A DNA stretch of 64,000 nucleotides from Thalassomonas viridans (GTDB taxonomy: Bacteria > Pseudomonadota > Gammaproteobacteria > Enterobacterales > Alteromonadaceae), in contig NZ_CP059733.1 in NCBI RefSeq assembly GCF_000948985.2, forward strand, positions 5,828,001-5,892,000, given 5' to 3'. The notes beneath the pieces were generated by a model. It was not told where the DNA came from, did not search any database, and was given only the letters and a program-made list of their open reading frames with translations. Position 1 is the first letter of the stretch. Every line of letters begins with the position of its first letter. The position numbers and the translations under genes were made by a program. Below are positions 9,304-18,470 of this stretch, piece by piece.

Positions 9304-9756
9304 ATGGAGTTGATACTTTCATTTGAAGCCTGGCTGATACTGGCCCTGGTACTCGCCTGTGCCGAATTTGTGGTGCCGGGCGGTATCCTGTTCAACTTAG
9401 GGCTGGCCTCATTAATCGTCGCGCTCGGGGTTAAATTTCAATTACTCGACACCTGGCCGCTGACCCTGACCGCCTGGTTTATTATCGCTTCCGTGCTGCT
9501 GTTTGTGATGTATTTTGTCACCGAACGTTTTTTCAGTGACGATAAGCGCATAGACAACACAGACGAAGACCTTGACAGTTACGGCAAGGAAGTCACAGTG
9601 ATCGAAAAAATCGGCCCCGGCACCCATCCCGGACGGGTCGAGTTTCAGGGCACCACCTGGAAAGCCTTAAGCGACGGTTCGGAAATCGCCGCCGGCAGCC
9701 GGGTCACAGTGGTTTGCAAAGACAATATTTCACTGATCGTCGAGCCCATCAAGTAG
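9304..9756 (+). CDS. NfeD-like membrane protein with C-terminal OB fold
   Basis: A 150-residue short NfeD-family protein. Residues ~5-80 hold two or three membrane segments, including the family-typical ACAEFVVPGGILFNLGLAS, and residues ~95-148 form the NfeD OB-fold domain (GRVEFQGTTWKALSDGS, GSRVTVV). AAGGAG lies 7 bp before the chosen ATG; a longer frame from 9193 has no comparable site and overlaps the palindrome. NfeD genes are almost always next to SPFH/stomatin genes, as here, and are thought to work with them in the membrane. Exact function is unknown. Confidence 0.9.
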   Translation: MELILSFEAWLILALVLACAEFVVPGGILFNLGLASLIVALGVKFQLLDTWPLTLTAWFIIASVLLFVMYFVTERFFSDDKRIDNTDEDLDSYGKEVTVIEKIGPGTHPGRVEFQGTTWKALSDGSEIAAGSRVTVVCKDNISLIVEPIK

Positions 9757-9812
9757 CTAAACCCAATAACAATAATCCAACCGACGGGCCCCGGGTCCAC
9801 AGGAGACAAACT

Positions 9813-10739
9813 ATGTTAGCAAGCTTTACCTTTATTTTTCTCGGCCTGCTTTTTATCCTGCTGAAATTAGTGCTGATCGTACCCATGCGCGAAGTATGCG
9901 TAATCGAACGTTTAGGCAAATTTCGCGCGGTATTGCAGCCGGGATTACACTTTCTTATTCCCTTTATCGACCGGGTCGCCTACCGCCATGAGATCCGCGA
10001 GCAGGTCCTGGATATCCCGGCACAAAGCTGTATCTCCCGGGATAATATCCAGATAGATGTCGACGGCCTGGTCTATATCCAGGTGATGGACGGCGCCAAG
10101 GCCAGTTACGGCATCGAAGACTACCGCCGGGCCAGCATCAACCTGGCGCAAACCACCATGCGCTCGGAAATAGGTAAGCTGAAACTAAGCCAGACCTTCT
10201 CCGAGCGGGATACCCTAAATGAAACCATAGTACGGGAAATCGATAAGGCTTCTGATCCCTGGGGCATCAAGGTGTTAAGATACGAAGTGAGAAATATTAC
10301 CCCGTCGGAAAATGTTATCCATACCCTGGAAAAACAGATGGAAGCCGAACGGCAAAAACGTGCGGAAATCACCCTGGCGCAGGCGGAGAAAGAATCCACC
10401 ATCAACCTCTCCGAGGGAGAGCGTCAGGAGGCCATCAACCTGTCGGAAGGAGATAAGCAAAAACAAATCAACGAGGCCAACGGCCGGGCAAAAGAAATCG
10501 CCATACTGGCGGAAGCCACCGCTCAGGGCATCAATATGATAGCCGCCGCGGCAGAACAGCCGGGAGGCAATCAGGCGATAAAAATGCGCCTGATGGAACA
10601 GTTTATCCAGCAGGCCGGGGCTATCCTCAACAGCGCCGATGTGTCTGTGGTACCGGCCGAGCTGGCCAAAGTAGAAGGCTTTTTCGCCGGCGTCGGTGAA
10701 GTCACCAATACCATGCAGGGGGGCAAAAAATGGATCTGA
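9813..10739 (+). CDS. SPFH/band 7 (stomatin-like) protein, first copy
   Basis: A 308-residue membrane-anchored SPFH protein. It has an N-terminal hydrophobic anchor (~1-25), the band-7 domain (~25-190; VCVIERLGKFRAVLQPGLH, QVLDIPAQ, VDGLVYIQV), and a helical, charged, probably coiled-coil tail (~190-250) with repeated INLSEGERQ-like segments. AGGAGA precedes the ATG at 9813, so the longer frame from 9714 is rejected. Such proteins form large ring or cage assemblies at the inner membrane and support membrane organisation and protease control. The stop overlaps the start of the second SPFH gene by 10 bp. Confidence 0.9.
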   Translation: MLASFTFIFLGLLFILLKLVLIVPMREVCVIERLGKFRAVLQPGLHFLIPFIDRVAYRHEIREQVLDIPAQSCISRDNIQIDVDGLVYIQVMDGAKASYGIEDYRRASINLAQTTMRSEIGKLKLSQTFSERDTLNETIVREIDKASDPWGIKVLRYEVRNITPSENVIHTLEKQMEAERQKRAEITLAQAEKESTINLSEGERQEAINLSEGDKQKQINEANGRAKEIAILAEATAQGINMIAAAAEQPGGNQAIKMRLMEQFIQQAGAILNSADVSVVPAELAKVEGFFAGVGEVTNTMQGGKKWI

Positions 10740-11668
10740 ATAATATCAACAACATGGAGCTGATTATTTTAGCTGTCTGGGGCGCGCTGTTTTTATACCT
10801 GGCGATTAAATTCTTCCAGGCCATTTGCCTGGTGCCGACCCAGTCCGCCTACATAGTCGAGCGCCTGGGCAAATACCGCTGCACCCTGGAGGCGGGTTTT
10901 CATCTCTTGCTGCCCTTTGTCGACCGGGTCGCCTTTATCCAGGATTTAAAGGAAGAAACCATAGACGTGCCGCCGCAGGAATGTTTTTCCAAAGACGAAG
11001 TCAATGTCGAGGTCGACGGCGTCATTTACATCCAGGTAGTGGATGCGGTTAAAGCCAGCTACGGCATCACCGACTACCGCTTTGCGGCGATGCAGCTGGC
11101 GCAAACCACCACTAGGTCAGTGATCGGCACCCTGGATCTTGACCGCACCTTTGAAGAGCGGGACATTATCAGCGCCAAAGTGGTGGATGTACTGGACAAG
11201 GCCGGTGAAAGCTGGGGCATCCGGGTACACAGGTACGAGATCAAAAACATCACTCCGCCGCTGACGGTTAAAAATGCCATGGAATTGCAGGTCAATGCCG
11301 AGCGCGAACGTAAGGCGATACTGGCAAAAAGCCTGGGGGACAAGGCCAGCCGCATCAACCGCTCCGAGGGTTTAAAAACGGAAATGATCAATATTTCCGA
11401 GGGGGAAATGCAAAGGCGCATCAACTCCGCCGAAGGTAAAGCCGAAGAAATCCTGGCGATTGCCCACGCCACCGGAGATTCCATCGCCAAGGTCGCCGAT
11501 GCCATCAGCCAGCCGGGGGGCAAACAGGCGCTGGAAATGCAGCTTAGCGAACAGTACCTGCAGCAAATGAAAGGCTTAAGCCAGGAAAGCCGTAAAGTGA
11601 TCCTGCCCGCCAACTTACTGGACTTTAACCAGTGGCTGGGCACCTTAGGGATAAAACCCCGGGATTAG
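10730..11668 (+). CDS. SPFH/band 7 (stomatin-like) protein, second copy
   Basis: A 312-residue paralogue of the preceding gene with the same order: membrane anchor (~8-32), band-7 domain (YIVERLGKYRCTLEAGFH, EETIDVPPQE, VDGVIYIQV), then a helical tail rich in NRSEGLKTEM-like segments. The two share the ASYGI-DYR and LAQTT blocks, so they arose by tandem duplication and probably co-assemble. Translation may be coupled through the 10-bp overlap. An alternative ATG eight codons later (10754) is possible. E. coli QmcA is the nearest named relative I can suggest. Confidence 0.88.
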   Translation: MDLNNINNMELIILAVWGALFLYLAIKFFQAICLVPTQSAYIVERLGKYRCTLEAGFHLLLPFVDRVAFIQDLKEETIDVPPQECFSKDEVNVEVDGVIYIQVVDAVKASYGITDYRFAAMQLAQTTTRSVIGTLDLDRTFEERDIISAKVVDVLDKAGESWGIRVHRYEIKNITPPLTVKNAMELQVNAERERKAILAKSLGDKASRINRSEGLKTEMINISEGEMQRRINSAEGKAEEILAIAHATGDSIAKVADAISQPGGKQALEMQLSEQYLQQMKGLSQESRKVILPANLLDFNQWLGTLGIKPRD

Positions 11669-11678
11669 CGTTTGATAA

Positions 11679-11716
11679 AACAGCTCCCATTTGCCGGTCA
11701 GCGGACGGGAGCTGTT
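11679..11716 (+). terminator. Hairpin after the NfeD-SPFH genes
   Basis: Perfect 10-bp arms AACAGCTCCC and GGGAGCTGTT flank an 18-bp loop, 10 bp after the SPFH stop. The T-run after it is poor (GTTGTTAG), so efficiency is uncertain. It could also serve the converging minus-strand gene. Confidence 0.5.
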
Positions 11717-11728
11717 GTTAGTTCGGAC

Positions 11729-11953
11729 CTAACTGCCGGTCTTATGCAACGCAGCCATGCGCTGCTGAAGCTTGACTAACGCCAGATAGAGCAGAAAAGT
11801 CAGCAAAACAATAAACAAGTGGGTCAGTATGGTTTGATAACGGCTGTTTTCCTGCCATAGGATCACTAAGCCCCTGTGGTTAATAAACATCAGATCCAGC
11901 AGGGTAAGATGTCCCCAAATCACCAGCACAAACAAGGTGGCTTTAATTTTCAT
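11729..11953 (-). CDS. Small membrane protein of unknown function
   Basis: A 74-residue protein with two hydrophobic segments (~5-25 and ~44-62) joined by a short polar loop, and a basic tail (KLQQRMAALHK). I do not recognise a family. Its ATG lies inside the end of the upstream epimerase-like gene (11-bp overlap), which suggests coupled translation. A real gene is favoured by that overlap and the clear two-span topology. Confidence 0.6.
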   Translation of the reverse strand: MKIKATLFVLVIWGHLTLLDLMFINHRGLVILWQENSRYQTILTHLFIVLLTFLLYLALVKLQQRMAALHKTGS

Positions 11954-12794
11954 TATTCTTCATCCACAACACTAAATCATCATATTGATAATCATAAGAC
12001 AACACCTGCCGGGTTTTATCCCCGTTTATTTGCTTGCCCGTTATCCCCCTGTCAGCCTCATTAAAAACCGGTTCAGGCAGGGCTAAAGCCGCAGCCGCCT
12101 GTTGATAAAAATGCTGCCGGGTCATCCGGGTTCCGGCGACCCCATTATAAATTCCCTGCGCCCCGCTTTGCTCCAACAGGCACATAATCAGCCCCAGGGC
12201 ATCCGCCTGGTGGATCAGGTTCACCACCGCATCCGGATTGGCGAGATCTTTTTTACCGGCAAGAAAACGTCCGGGATGCCTGTTCGGGCCAATCAAGCCG
12301 GTCAGGCGGAGCACCGCGGATAAGCCGTGAAAATCAAGCACGCTTTGCTCGGCCCGAGCCAGAATCGCCACTTTTTCCGCACTGATATCAAGCTCGGCAT
12401 CTTCACAAACTTCCCCTTCAAGGCCGTTATATACCGAACTGGTGCTGATCAGAATAATCTTTTCGACCTTATTTGCTTCTGCCGCCGCCGCCAGCCGGGC
12501 GATTTTTTCCGGGTAATCCACCCGGCCCTTTTTCAGCTGCGGCGTAATGCAAACCACCAGTTGCCGGCAGGAAAAAACCGCATGGCCGCTAAGCAACTCA
12601 GGCTCCCCGGGCAGCTGCAGCACTTGGGTGTTGATGCCTGCCTGGTTAAGCTCGGCGGCTTTTTCCTCCCGGGTAGTGGTTGCCATCACAGGGATATTTT
12701 TTTTAATCAGCTGCCCGGCCAGGGCTCTGCCCAGCCAGCCGCAACCTATTATCCCGACACTGTTTTTCGCATTATCACCAACTGTATCTGACAA
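11943..12794 (-). CDS. YeeZ-like NAD(P)-dependent epimerase/dehydrogenase family protein
   Basis: A 283-residue cytosolic protein with a Rossmann dinucleotide-binding start (SVGIIGCGWLGRALAGQL, residues ~12-29) of the G-x-G-x-x-G type. It also has the TSSVYNG motif, in which the Tyr matches the catalytic position of extended short-chain dehydrogenases, though the usual YxxxK lysine is not obvious. LTGLIGPNRHPGRFLAGK is typical of the YeeZ group. The substrate is unknown. The small membrane protein gene overlaps its 3' end. Confidence 0.75.
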   Translation of the reverse strand: MSDTVGDNAKNSVGIIGCGWLGRALAGQLIKKNIPVMATTTREEKAAELNQAGINTQVLQLPGEPELLSGHAVFSCRQLVVCITPQLKKGRVDYPEKIARLAAAAEANKVEKIILISTSSVYNGLEGEVCEDAELDISAEKVAILARAEQSVLDFHGLSAVLRLTGLIGPNRHPGRFLAGKKDLANPDAVVNLIHQADALGLIMCLLEQSGAQGIYNGVAGTRMTRQHFYQQAAAALALPEPVFNEADRGITGKQINGDKTRQVLSYDYQYDDLVLWMKNNEN

Positions 12795-12887
12795 AACGCC
12801 CCCGTTATTTGACCTAGTTAAGTTTCCCCTGAGTATTGCCCGGCCATTATAGCCGAAACAGGTAAAAGAAAAACAATGACCAGCCCA

Positions 12888-13352
12888 TTAACCTTTTGCT
12901 TGCGGTAAGGCCTTGATCTGCTTAACAACCTGCTTGGCAATGGCATTGGGCAAAGGAATCGATAAGTTATACTGAGCAATCTTCCAGCCTGCCGCGGTTT
13001 TTACCAGGACGCCGCTGCCCCGGCATACGCCGTAGCTTTCATTGCTGAGCAGTTCATCAAAAAAAGCCATATTCTTGCCGCTTTGGGTAATATGCCGCTC
13101 TTGCGGCCGATATAACCAGCCTTTTCCCTGGCTGAAATAAGGCTCTACAAACTCACTAAAGGCCTGCTTGTCCCAGCGCTCGCCGGCATCCGTACCCAGA
13201 AAAACCGCATCTTTTGTCATTAACCCCAGGTAGGTTTGCATATCGGCCCGTGCAGCCGCCCGGTGAAAATCATCCAATACCCGGGCAACCTCCTGATTGC
13301 CATAACTGAAAGCGGATGTAAGCAAAGCAACCAGCAGAAATAAAATTTTCAT
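12888..13352 (-). CDS. Secreted NTF2-like (SnoaL/DUF4440-type) protein
   Basis: A 154-residue protein with a cleavable signal peptide (KILFLLVALLTSAFSYG) followed by a single NTF2-like cone domain. Motifs are VLDDFHRAAARADMQTYLGLM, DAVFLGTDAGERWD, and the AGWKIAQYNLSIPLP ending typical of SnoaL-like proteins. AAGGAAG lies 8 bp before the ATG at 13352; a TTG two codons upstream is too close to it. The ligand or activity is unknown. The periplasmic location is inferred from the signal. Confidence 0.75.
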   Translation of the reverse strand: MKILFLLVALLTSAFSYGNQEVARVLDDFHRAAARADMQTYLGLMTKDAVFLGTDAGERWDKQAFSEFVEPYFSQGKGWLYRPQERHITQSGKNMAFFDELLSNESYGVCRGSGVLVKTAAGWKIAQYNLSIPLPNAIAKQVVKQIKALPQAKG

Positions 13353-13376
13353 AATCAAGACTTCCTTTTATTGAAC

Positions 13377-14273
13377 TTATGCCGACTTAGGCAGGACCAC
13401 ATAATGGCCGGTAAAGCTGGCGGCGGCTTTATCGCCGCAGGCAACCACGACTTCAATCTGGAAACGGGCGCGTTTCCCCCGGGTTAAAGGCGAGACTTCC
13501 CCGGACGCATGTTCCGTCGAGGCTTTCGCATATGCAGGGCCTTTTATCGGCGCCAGATAGCGGATATTGCCTTCCGCCAGTACTATATCCCCTTCCAGCC
13601 CCTGCTCGCGAAGCTGCATATAGACATATCCCCACCCCGTTAAGGTTGCCAGGGTATAGATGCTGCCGGCGAACATGGTATGGTGCAAATTCTTGTTAAA
13701 GGCGGGATCGCAGTGGGTGATCATTTCCCGGCCGTCATAAAAGCACACCCGGATATCCATGGCCCGGCTCATGGGGATTGTTTGATGCCAGGTAGTTTGC
13801 AATTCCTGCGCTAAAGCGAGTTTATGGCGGCTGTCTACCTCCAGGCTTTTGACCATCTTGTCATGCCGGATAGTCCCGAACAACACGTGAGAAAAGCCCA
13901 GGTTTTGATACCCCAGGCGGCTGTAAAAGGCAAGGGCATTTTCCCTGGCATTCAAGCTTATTTCCGTGACTCCCAGCTTGCGTGCTTCCGCTTCCAGCGA
14001 CGCTATGATTTGTTTTCCCAGCCCTTTTCCCTGCTGGCCCCCTGCCACCGCCATAAAACGGATTTCTGCGCTAAACTGCCCGGTTTTATGCAGCCGGCCT
14101 ACGGCAACCACTTGGTCATTTTCATCAAGGCACATGCGGTGAATGGCCTGCTGCTCAAATTCATCTTTTTCACTGCCCTGTTCCTGCTGCCAGGGTTTTC
14201 TCAACATTTGCCAGCGTAAAAGGTAATAAGCCTGCAACTGCTTCGGGCTTTGTGGTGCTATACACGCATTCAT
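13377..14273 (-). CDS. fabY: FabY/YiiD-type GNAT-hotdog bifunctional protein
   Basis: A 298-residue fusion of an N-terminal GNAT acetyltransferase domain (~1-145; acetyl-CoA loop QQGKGLGKQI, ARENALAFYSRLGYQ) and a C-terminal thioesterase-like hotdog domain (~155-298; HHTMFAGSIYTLATLTGWG, IRYLAPIKG). It aligns along its length with E. coli YiiD (SERD, VAVGRL, IRFMAV, HHTLFAGSLFSLATLTGWG). YiiD, also called FabY, has been linked to initiation of fatty acid synthesis. The neighbours yihY and dtd are also its neighbours in E. coli, which supports the call. It is divergent from the methyltransferase gene with 59 bp between starts. Confidence 0.87.
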   Translation of the reverse strand: MNACIAPQSPKQLQAYYLLRWQMLRKPWQQEQGSEKDEFEQQAIHRMCLDENDQVVAVGRLHKTGQFSAEIRFMAVAGGQQGKGLGKQIIASLEAEARKLGVTEISLNARENALAFYSRLGYQNLGFSHVLFGTIRHDKMVKSLEVDSRHKLALAQELQTTWHQTIPMSRAMDIRVCFYDGREMITHCDPAFNKNLHHTMFAGSIYTLATLTGWGYVYMQLREQGLEGDIVLAEGNIRYLAPIKGPAYAKASTEHASGEVSPLTRGKRARFQIEVVVACGDKAAASFTGHYVVLPKSA

Positions 14274-14332
14274 TGTCTATGCTTTATCCTATCTCTTATT
14301 ATTTATTATCTGTTTGCTATCTTTCATTTTTT

Positions 14333-15088
14333 ATGCGGCTTCCGACCCAATTTCAGCAAGAGAAACTACTCTATTTCAACCAGGGACAGGAGGCAATTTC
14401 GGTTTATGAGAACAGCTATTACCGCTGGTTAAACTTTTCCGGAATCTTACAAAGCCTGATGCTGAAAAGCCGCCCCTGGCAACTGACACTGCCCCATCAT
14501 AACACCCTGTTATTGCCCCTGCTGTTCTATCGGCCCAAACAGGTGATAGAACTGGGGTTGGGTGGCGGTAACCTGTTACGTTTCCTGAAAAAAGTAATGC
14601 CTGCCATAGATTTAATCAGCATCGAATACCAACAAAGTGTGATTGACTGTTTTCAACATTATTTTAACCCGGAAGATAGAAGCAGCATACTTATCCATGC
14701 CGATATCAGGCACTGGTTCCACCATCATTCCCCCGGTGGGAACAACTGGATTATTTATGATATTTACCAACAGCAAGAAGTACCGGACAATAACCGCAAT
14801 ATTTTGCTGCAATTGCTGGCAAAAACCTTAACCCCGGACAGCTGTTTTTCCATTAATTTACCCGAGCCTTCCTCCCCGGAATTAGCTTTGCTGCTGCAGG
14901 AGTTACGAGTTTGGCTACCAAGCCACAGAGTGTATTATTTCACGGTGAGCCGCTACCGCAATATTATTATTCACCTGCTGCCTTTGGCTTGTACGCCTGA
15001 CAAACCCGCCCCCCTCAGCACAAGCTATTTGCCACCAAAACTTATTCCCCCCTGGCTAAAGTGCTGGCAGGCGGGTAAAGTCTTATAG
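14333..15088 (+). CDS. Spermidine-synthase-like SAM-dependent methyltransferase fold protein
   Basis: A 251-residue cytosolic protein with a class I SAM-binding core: motif I VIELGLGGGNLLRFLKK, an acidic motif II (LISIEYQQSVID), HADIRHWF, and NWIIYDIY. The layout resembles spermidine synthases, but the catalytic aspartates of true SpeE are not evident, so the substrate is unknown. An open frame extends upstream to 14252 and would overlap the divergent fabY start; the ATG at 14333 avoids this and gives the expected length. No strong ribosome binding site is visible. Confidence 0.7.
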   Translation: MRLPTQFQQEKLLYFNQGQEAISVYENSYYRWLNFSGILQSLMLKSRPWQLTLPHHNTLLLPLLFYRPKQVIELGLGGGNLLRFLKKVMPAIDLISIEYQQSVIDCFQHYFNPEDRSSILIHADIRHWFHHHSPGGNNWIIYDIYQQQEVPDNNRNILLQLLAKTLTPDSCFSINLPEPSSPELALLLQELRVWLPSHRVYYFTVSRYRNIIIHLLPLACTPDKPAPLSTSYLPPKLIPPWLKCWQAGKVL

Positions 15089-15107
15089 AGATTGAAGTTT
15101 AAAATAA

Positions 15108-15545
15108 TCAGATATTCAAGTTAATGGTCACGGGTCCGTCATTAACCAGCGAAACTTTCATATCGGCACCAAAAACACCTGTAGGTACCGCAAAACCTAA
15201 TTCTCTTAACTGACCGCAAAAGTATTGGTAGAGGCTTTCACTCAGCTCAGGTGCTGCGGCGGAGGTAAAACTCGGACGCATGCCCCGGCTGGTATCCGCG
15301 GCCAGGGTAAACTGGGAAACCACTAGAATGTCACCGTTAACCTGCTCCACATTCAGGTTCATCTTGCCCTGGTCGTCTTCAAAAATCCGGTAACCGGCCA
15401 CCCGTTGTGCCAGACGTTTGGCTTTGGCTTCATCATCTCCGGGTTCAATGGCAAGCAGCACCAGTAACCCCTGGTTGATTTCGCCGACAATTTTATTTTC
15501 TACACTAACACTGGCTTCACTGACTCTTTGCAATAAGGCAATCAT
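15108..15545 (-). CDS. dtd: D-aminoacyl-tRNA deacylase
   Basis: A 145-residue enzyme that hydrolyses D-amino acids mischarged on tRNA (and Gly on tRNA-Ala), acting in the cytosol. It carries the two family motifs: [17 protein letters not shown] and, at the end, NDGPVTI (the NxGPVT motif with the cis-proline that selects chirality). The ATG at 15545 overlaps the pip stop as ATGA, so the upstream extension to 15593 is rejected. Located between pip and fabY; dtd next to fabY matches the E. coli order. Confidence 0.95.
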   Translation of the reverse strand: MIALLQRVSEASVSVENKIVGEINQGLLVLLAIEPGDDEAKAKRLAQRVAGYRIFEDDQGKMNLNVEQVNGDILVVSQFTLAADTSRGMRPSFTSAAAPELSESLYQYFCGQLRELGFAVPTGVFGADMKVSLVNDGPVTINLNI

Positions 15546-16510
15546 GACTCTTTTTCTTTTAAAAAATTTGCCATAGTATCGGTGGCTTTGCAAAAAGCAT
15601 CAATAGTTTGTGTTTCAAATCCGCTATGTCCGGCACAGGGGAGTATTTGCAGTTTGGCATTGCGCCACTGCCGGCAAAGATGATCGGCGATATGCAGCTG
15701 GCACACCATGTCATAGCGGCCATGAAGTAAGATCGCCGGAATGTCCTGGATTTGGCCGATATTATCGAGAATATAATTCTCTTCCATGAAGCATTGGCGG
15801 GTGAAATAAAAGCTGGAAAGCAGCGCCATACATAATGCCTGATGGGTATCTTCCACCTGGGCCATACCTATATGAGCATGCTCTATCGTGGACAGGCGCA
15901 GTTCCCACAGGTACCAGGCTTTACTGGCGGCAATAACCGCCACTTCATTTTCCGACGATAACAACTGGTAATAGCCGCCAAGCACATCCGAGTTATATTT
16001 ACCGCCGAGGTGCCCGGCAAATTCCCGGTAATATTCGGGGTAAAAACAGGCGGCGCCGTCAGGTTTATACAGCCAGTCACATTCTGCCGCCGATGCCAGG
16101 AAAATCCCGCGAAGAATAAAGCCCAGCACCTGCTTGGGATAACGGATCCCGTAGGCCAATGCCAGAGTTGTCCCCCAGGAGCCTCCCGTCACCAGCCACT
16201 GCTGAATGCCCAGGTGCTCCCGGATAGTTTCAATATCTTTAATCAGGTGATCCAGGGTATTGTTTTTTATACTGGGGGAAGGTTTGGAACGCCCGCAACC
16301 GCGCTGGTCGAACAGGATAATACGGTATTTTTGCGGATCAAAATACCGCCTGTGATTTTCACTGGAGCCCCCGCCCGGACCACCGTGAAGATAAACCACG
16401 GGAATGCCTTTTTCATTCCCCGATTGCTCTAGATAGATCTGATGCCCGTCTCCGACATCAAGCCATTGCTGAAAAGTCACAGCTATTTTTGGATATAAGG
16501 TGCGCGACAT
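15542..16510 (-). CDS. pip: Proline iminopeptidase (alpha/beta hydrolase)
   Basis: A serine peptidase that releases N-terminal proline from peptides. The alpha/beta-hydrolase landmarks are present: oxyanion motif [15 protein letters not shown], nucleophile elbow [12 protein letters not shown] (G-x-S-x-G), acid in HGRYDMVC, and catalytic His in AGHSGFE. At 322 aa from the ATG at 16510 it matches family length; two in-frame ATGs lie 4 and 8 codons upstream, and none has a strong ribosome binding site. It overlaps dtd by 4 bp. No signal peptide, so cytosolic. Confidence 0.9.
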   Translation of the reverse strand: MSRTLYPKIAVTFQQWLDVGDGHQIYLEQSGNEKGIPVVYLHGGPGGGSSENHRRYFDPQKYRIILFDQRGCGRSKPSPSIKNNTLDHLIKDIETIREHLGIQQWLVTGGSWGTTLALAYGIRYPKQVLGFILRGIFLASAAECDWLYKPDGAACFYPEYYREFAGHLGGKYNSDVLGGYYQLLSSENEVAVIAASKAWYLWELRLSTIEHAHIGMAQVEDTHQALCMALLSSFYFTRQCFMEENYILDNIGQIQDIPAILLHGRYDMVCQLHIADHLCRQWRNAKLQILPCAGHSGFETQTIDAFCKATDTMANFLKEKES

Positions 16511-16608
16511 AATCTTTTCCATCCGAGGAAGCATGCAATAAGCTTATACCAATTACCGGATTAAAGGGAGTGGCGCCGCAACAGCCAGGCCTGCTGCGCC
16601 GGTAAAGG

Positions 16609-17598
16609 TCACGATTCGTGTTCTTGCGACAGCAAAGATTTTTCCGGCTTATGTTCTGGTTTAACCGACGCCCCGGATAACTGTGCCGGCTGGACTGGTT
16701 CCACTTCTATTGCCGGCACTTTCGTTTGCGTCTCAGCTTGCTTTTTAGGCTCGAAAAAAGCCTGCAGCGATACCGTAAACAAGGCACCGATCAATACCAC
16801 CAACCAGGACAAATATACCCACAGAAATAAAATAGGGATACTGGCCAGCGCCCCGTAAATGGCCTGATAAGACGGTAACTGGGTCACGTAAAAAGCAAAG
16901 CCTTTTTTCGCCAGTTCAAACAATAATGCCGCAACAGTAGCGCCGGACAGAGCATATTTAAAAGGAATAATCTTATTGGGCACCACCATGTAAAGGATCA
17001 CAAACGCCGCAATAGAGGCCAGTAAAGGCAGGGAGCGCAGAAAAATATTGGTTAGCCCGAAAATATCATAATCGCCGATAGAGACCAGGGAAACTATATA
17101 GGAAGTTGCCGCAATACTGCTGCCCACCAATACCGGGCCTAAGGTTAATACCATCCAGTACATGGAAAACGAGGTGATCACCCGTCTCTTTTCCGTCACC
17201 CGCCAGATTTTATTTAAACTTTTATCTATGGCGGAAATCAGCAGCAGGGCAAACAGGAATAAAAAAGTAATGGCGACCGCGGACATCTTGGAGGCATTGG
17301 CAACAAAACCGGAAATATGGTGCTGTACGACATCTCCCGCGGTGGGCACAAAATTGCTGTAAACAAACTCTTCGATGATCTGCCGGATATCGGCAAAGAT
17401 AGGAAATGCCGTCATCACCGACAACATCACCACCATTAACGGCACCAGAGACATCAGGGTAACATAGGCAAGATAACCCGCCACTACATGAATATGCTCC
17501 TGCTGCAGGCGCTTAAGCAAATAAGCGATAAAGGCGACCAGTGTCTTTTGATAAGGCCGGTAGTAGTTGTGATTGAAATTTTTAATAATTTTTAACAA
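16609..17598 (-). CDS. yihY: YihY/BrkB family inner-membrane protein
   Basis: A 329-residue protein with about six membrane segments, the UPF0761/YihY family. Landmarks are [56 protein letters not shown] and [12 protein letters not shown]. The TTG start (17598) gives LKIIKN, which lines up with the MLKTIQ start of E. coli YihY, so TTG is likely real. A charged C-terminal tail of ~45 residues ([22 protein letters not shown]) exceeds the E. coli protein. Function is not established; the old ribonuclease BN label is wrong for this family. Confidence 0.88.
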   Translation of the reverse strand: MLKIIKNFNHNYYRPYQKTLVAFIAYLLKRLQQEHIHVVAGYLAYVTLMSLVPLMVVMLSVMTAFPIFADIRQIIEEFVYSNFVPTAGDVVQHHISGFVANASKMSAVAITFLFLFALLLISAIDKSLNKIWRVTEKRRVITSFSMYWMVLTLGPVLVGSSIAATSYIVSLVSIGDYDIFGLTNIFLRSLPLLASIAAFVILYMVVPNKIIPFKYALSGATVAALLFELAKKGFAFYVTQLPSYQAIYGALASIPILFLWVYLSWLVVLIGALFTVSLQAFFEPKKQAETQTKVPAIEVEPVQPAQLSGASVKPEHKPEKSLLSQEHES

Positions 17599-17719
17599 TT
17601 AGCGTTTCCAGAAAGCCATGCCGGTATACTATGATAACCACATTCGCAGCAATTGCGAAGCCGGTCAATTATGATTAAATTAAAACATATACTTAATAAA
17701 ATTATTAATGGGGAAGCTA

Positions 17720-17941
17720 ATGGCACAAGGTTCTGGCGGCAATGTTCTCGCCGCAATATGTAATCTGTTTTTTCCTGGGTTAGGACAGCTGGTACAAGGC
17801 CGCATGATGGCGGCGATATTATTTTTTCTTGCCTGGGTTATCGCCGGTGTTCTGGTTTGGGCACTAATCGGTTGGTTTTTGCTGCCTATCGTTTACTTAT
17901 GGGCCATTATCGACGCCGCCAGGTTTAAAGCAGACGGCTGA
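17720..17941 (+). CDS. Small two-span membrane protein
   Basis: A 73-residue protein with a glycine-rich N-terminus (QGSGGNVLAAICNLFFPGLG) and two hydrophobic segments (~8-25 and ~33-66) that end in an AIIDAARF motif. The PGLGQL start and WAIIDA end resemble TM2-like small membrane proteins, but I do not assign a family. GGGGAA lies 4 bp before the chosen ATG; an ATG four codons upstream overlaps that site and is less likely. Confidence 0.7.
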   Translation: MAQGSGGNVLAAICNLFFPGLGQLVQGRMMAAILFFLAWVIAGVLVWALIGWFLLPIVYLWAIIDAARFKADG

Positions 17942-18033
17942 GCACCATAACAGGCAGCCACAAGCACATCACAGGGCCAAGCCCGGCCGGCGGCCCGGCT
18001 TGTAGCAAAGCCCACCAATATAAGCCAGATAAG

Positions 18034-18204
18034 CTAGGATTTTTTATCCTGGTTTATGTCGCTATCCCAGTCTCTGGGCACGGGTCTTTGCTGGTTGATT
18101 AAAGAAAGTAAGTCGGATAACTGTTTAATTTGCTGGGGGTTGGCCCGCCCTTCTTCAAACAGCTGGCGAAGATGCTTTAAAGCCCTTAGCTGATCCGGAG
18201 ACAT
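18034..18204 (-). CDS. Short hypothetical protein (56 aa)
   Basis: A 56-codon reading frame with AAGGA 10 bp before the ATG. The product begins MSPDQLRALKHLRQLFEEG and is predicted helical and polar, with no membrane span or cysteine. It has a Leu/Gln-rich helix (QQIKQLSDLLSLINQ) and a charged tail. No family recognised. It is supported only by the ribosome binding site and a protein-like composition. Confidence 0.45.
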   Translation of the reverse strand: MSPDQLRALKHLRQLFEEGRANPQQIKQLSDLLSLINQQRPVPRDWDSDINQDKKS

Positions 18205-18415
18205 AATGCCCAATTCCTTTTATAAGATAGGTTAACTTAAGCTGCGTTCCTGCTATGCAACCGCTCGCCGGTATATGCCGATATCACCTAAGTACGGCAT
18301 AGAAGCATTTATTTCACTATCAGTTTAGCCTATATCCAGCTTTACTCCAGCGATGAAAATAAGCCTGGATATGCTCCTTTAGCTCCGGCTCTTAAATCCA
18401 TTTACCGCTAGATAT

Positions 18416-18448
18416 AAAAAGGCCGGCAGAGGTTTTCTGCCGGCCTTT
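18416..18448 (-). terminator. Intrinsic terminator of typA
   Basis: Perfect 13-bp arms (AAAGGCCGGCAGA and TCTGCCGGCCTTT) around a 5-bp loop. Read on the minus strand the hairpin is followed by TTTTTATAT, 23 bp after the typA stop. Confidence 0.85.
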
Positions 18449-18470
18449 CGCTGCAACCTGATGATGTTAA

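Noticed and set aside
14252..14332. N-terminal extension of the spermidine-synthase-like protein
   Set aside because: It would overlap the divergent fabY start and adds a Tyr/Leu-rich stretch not fitting the family.
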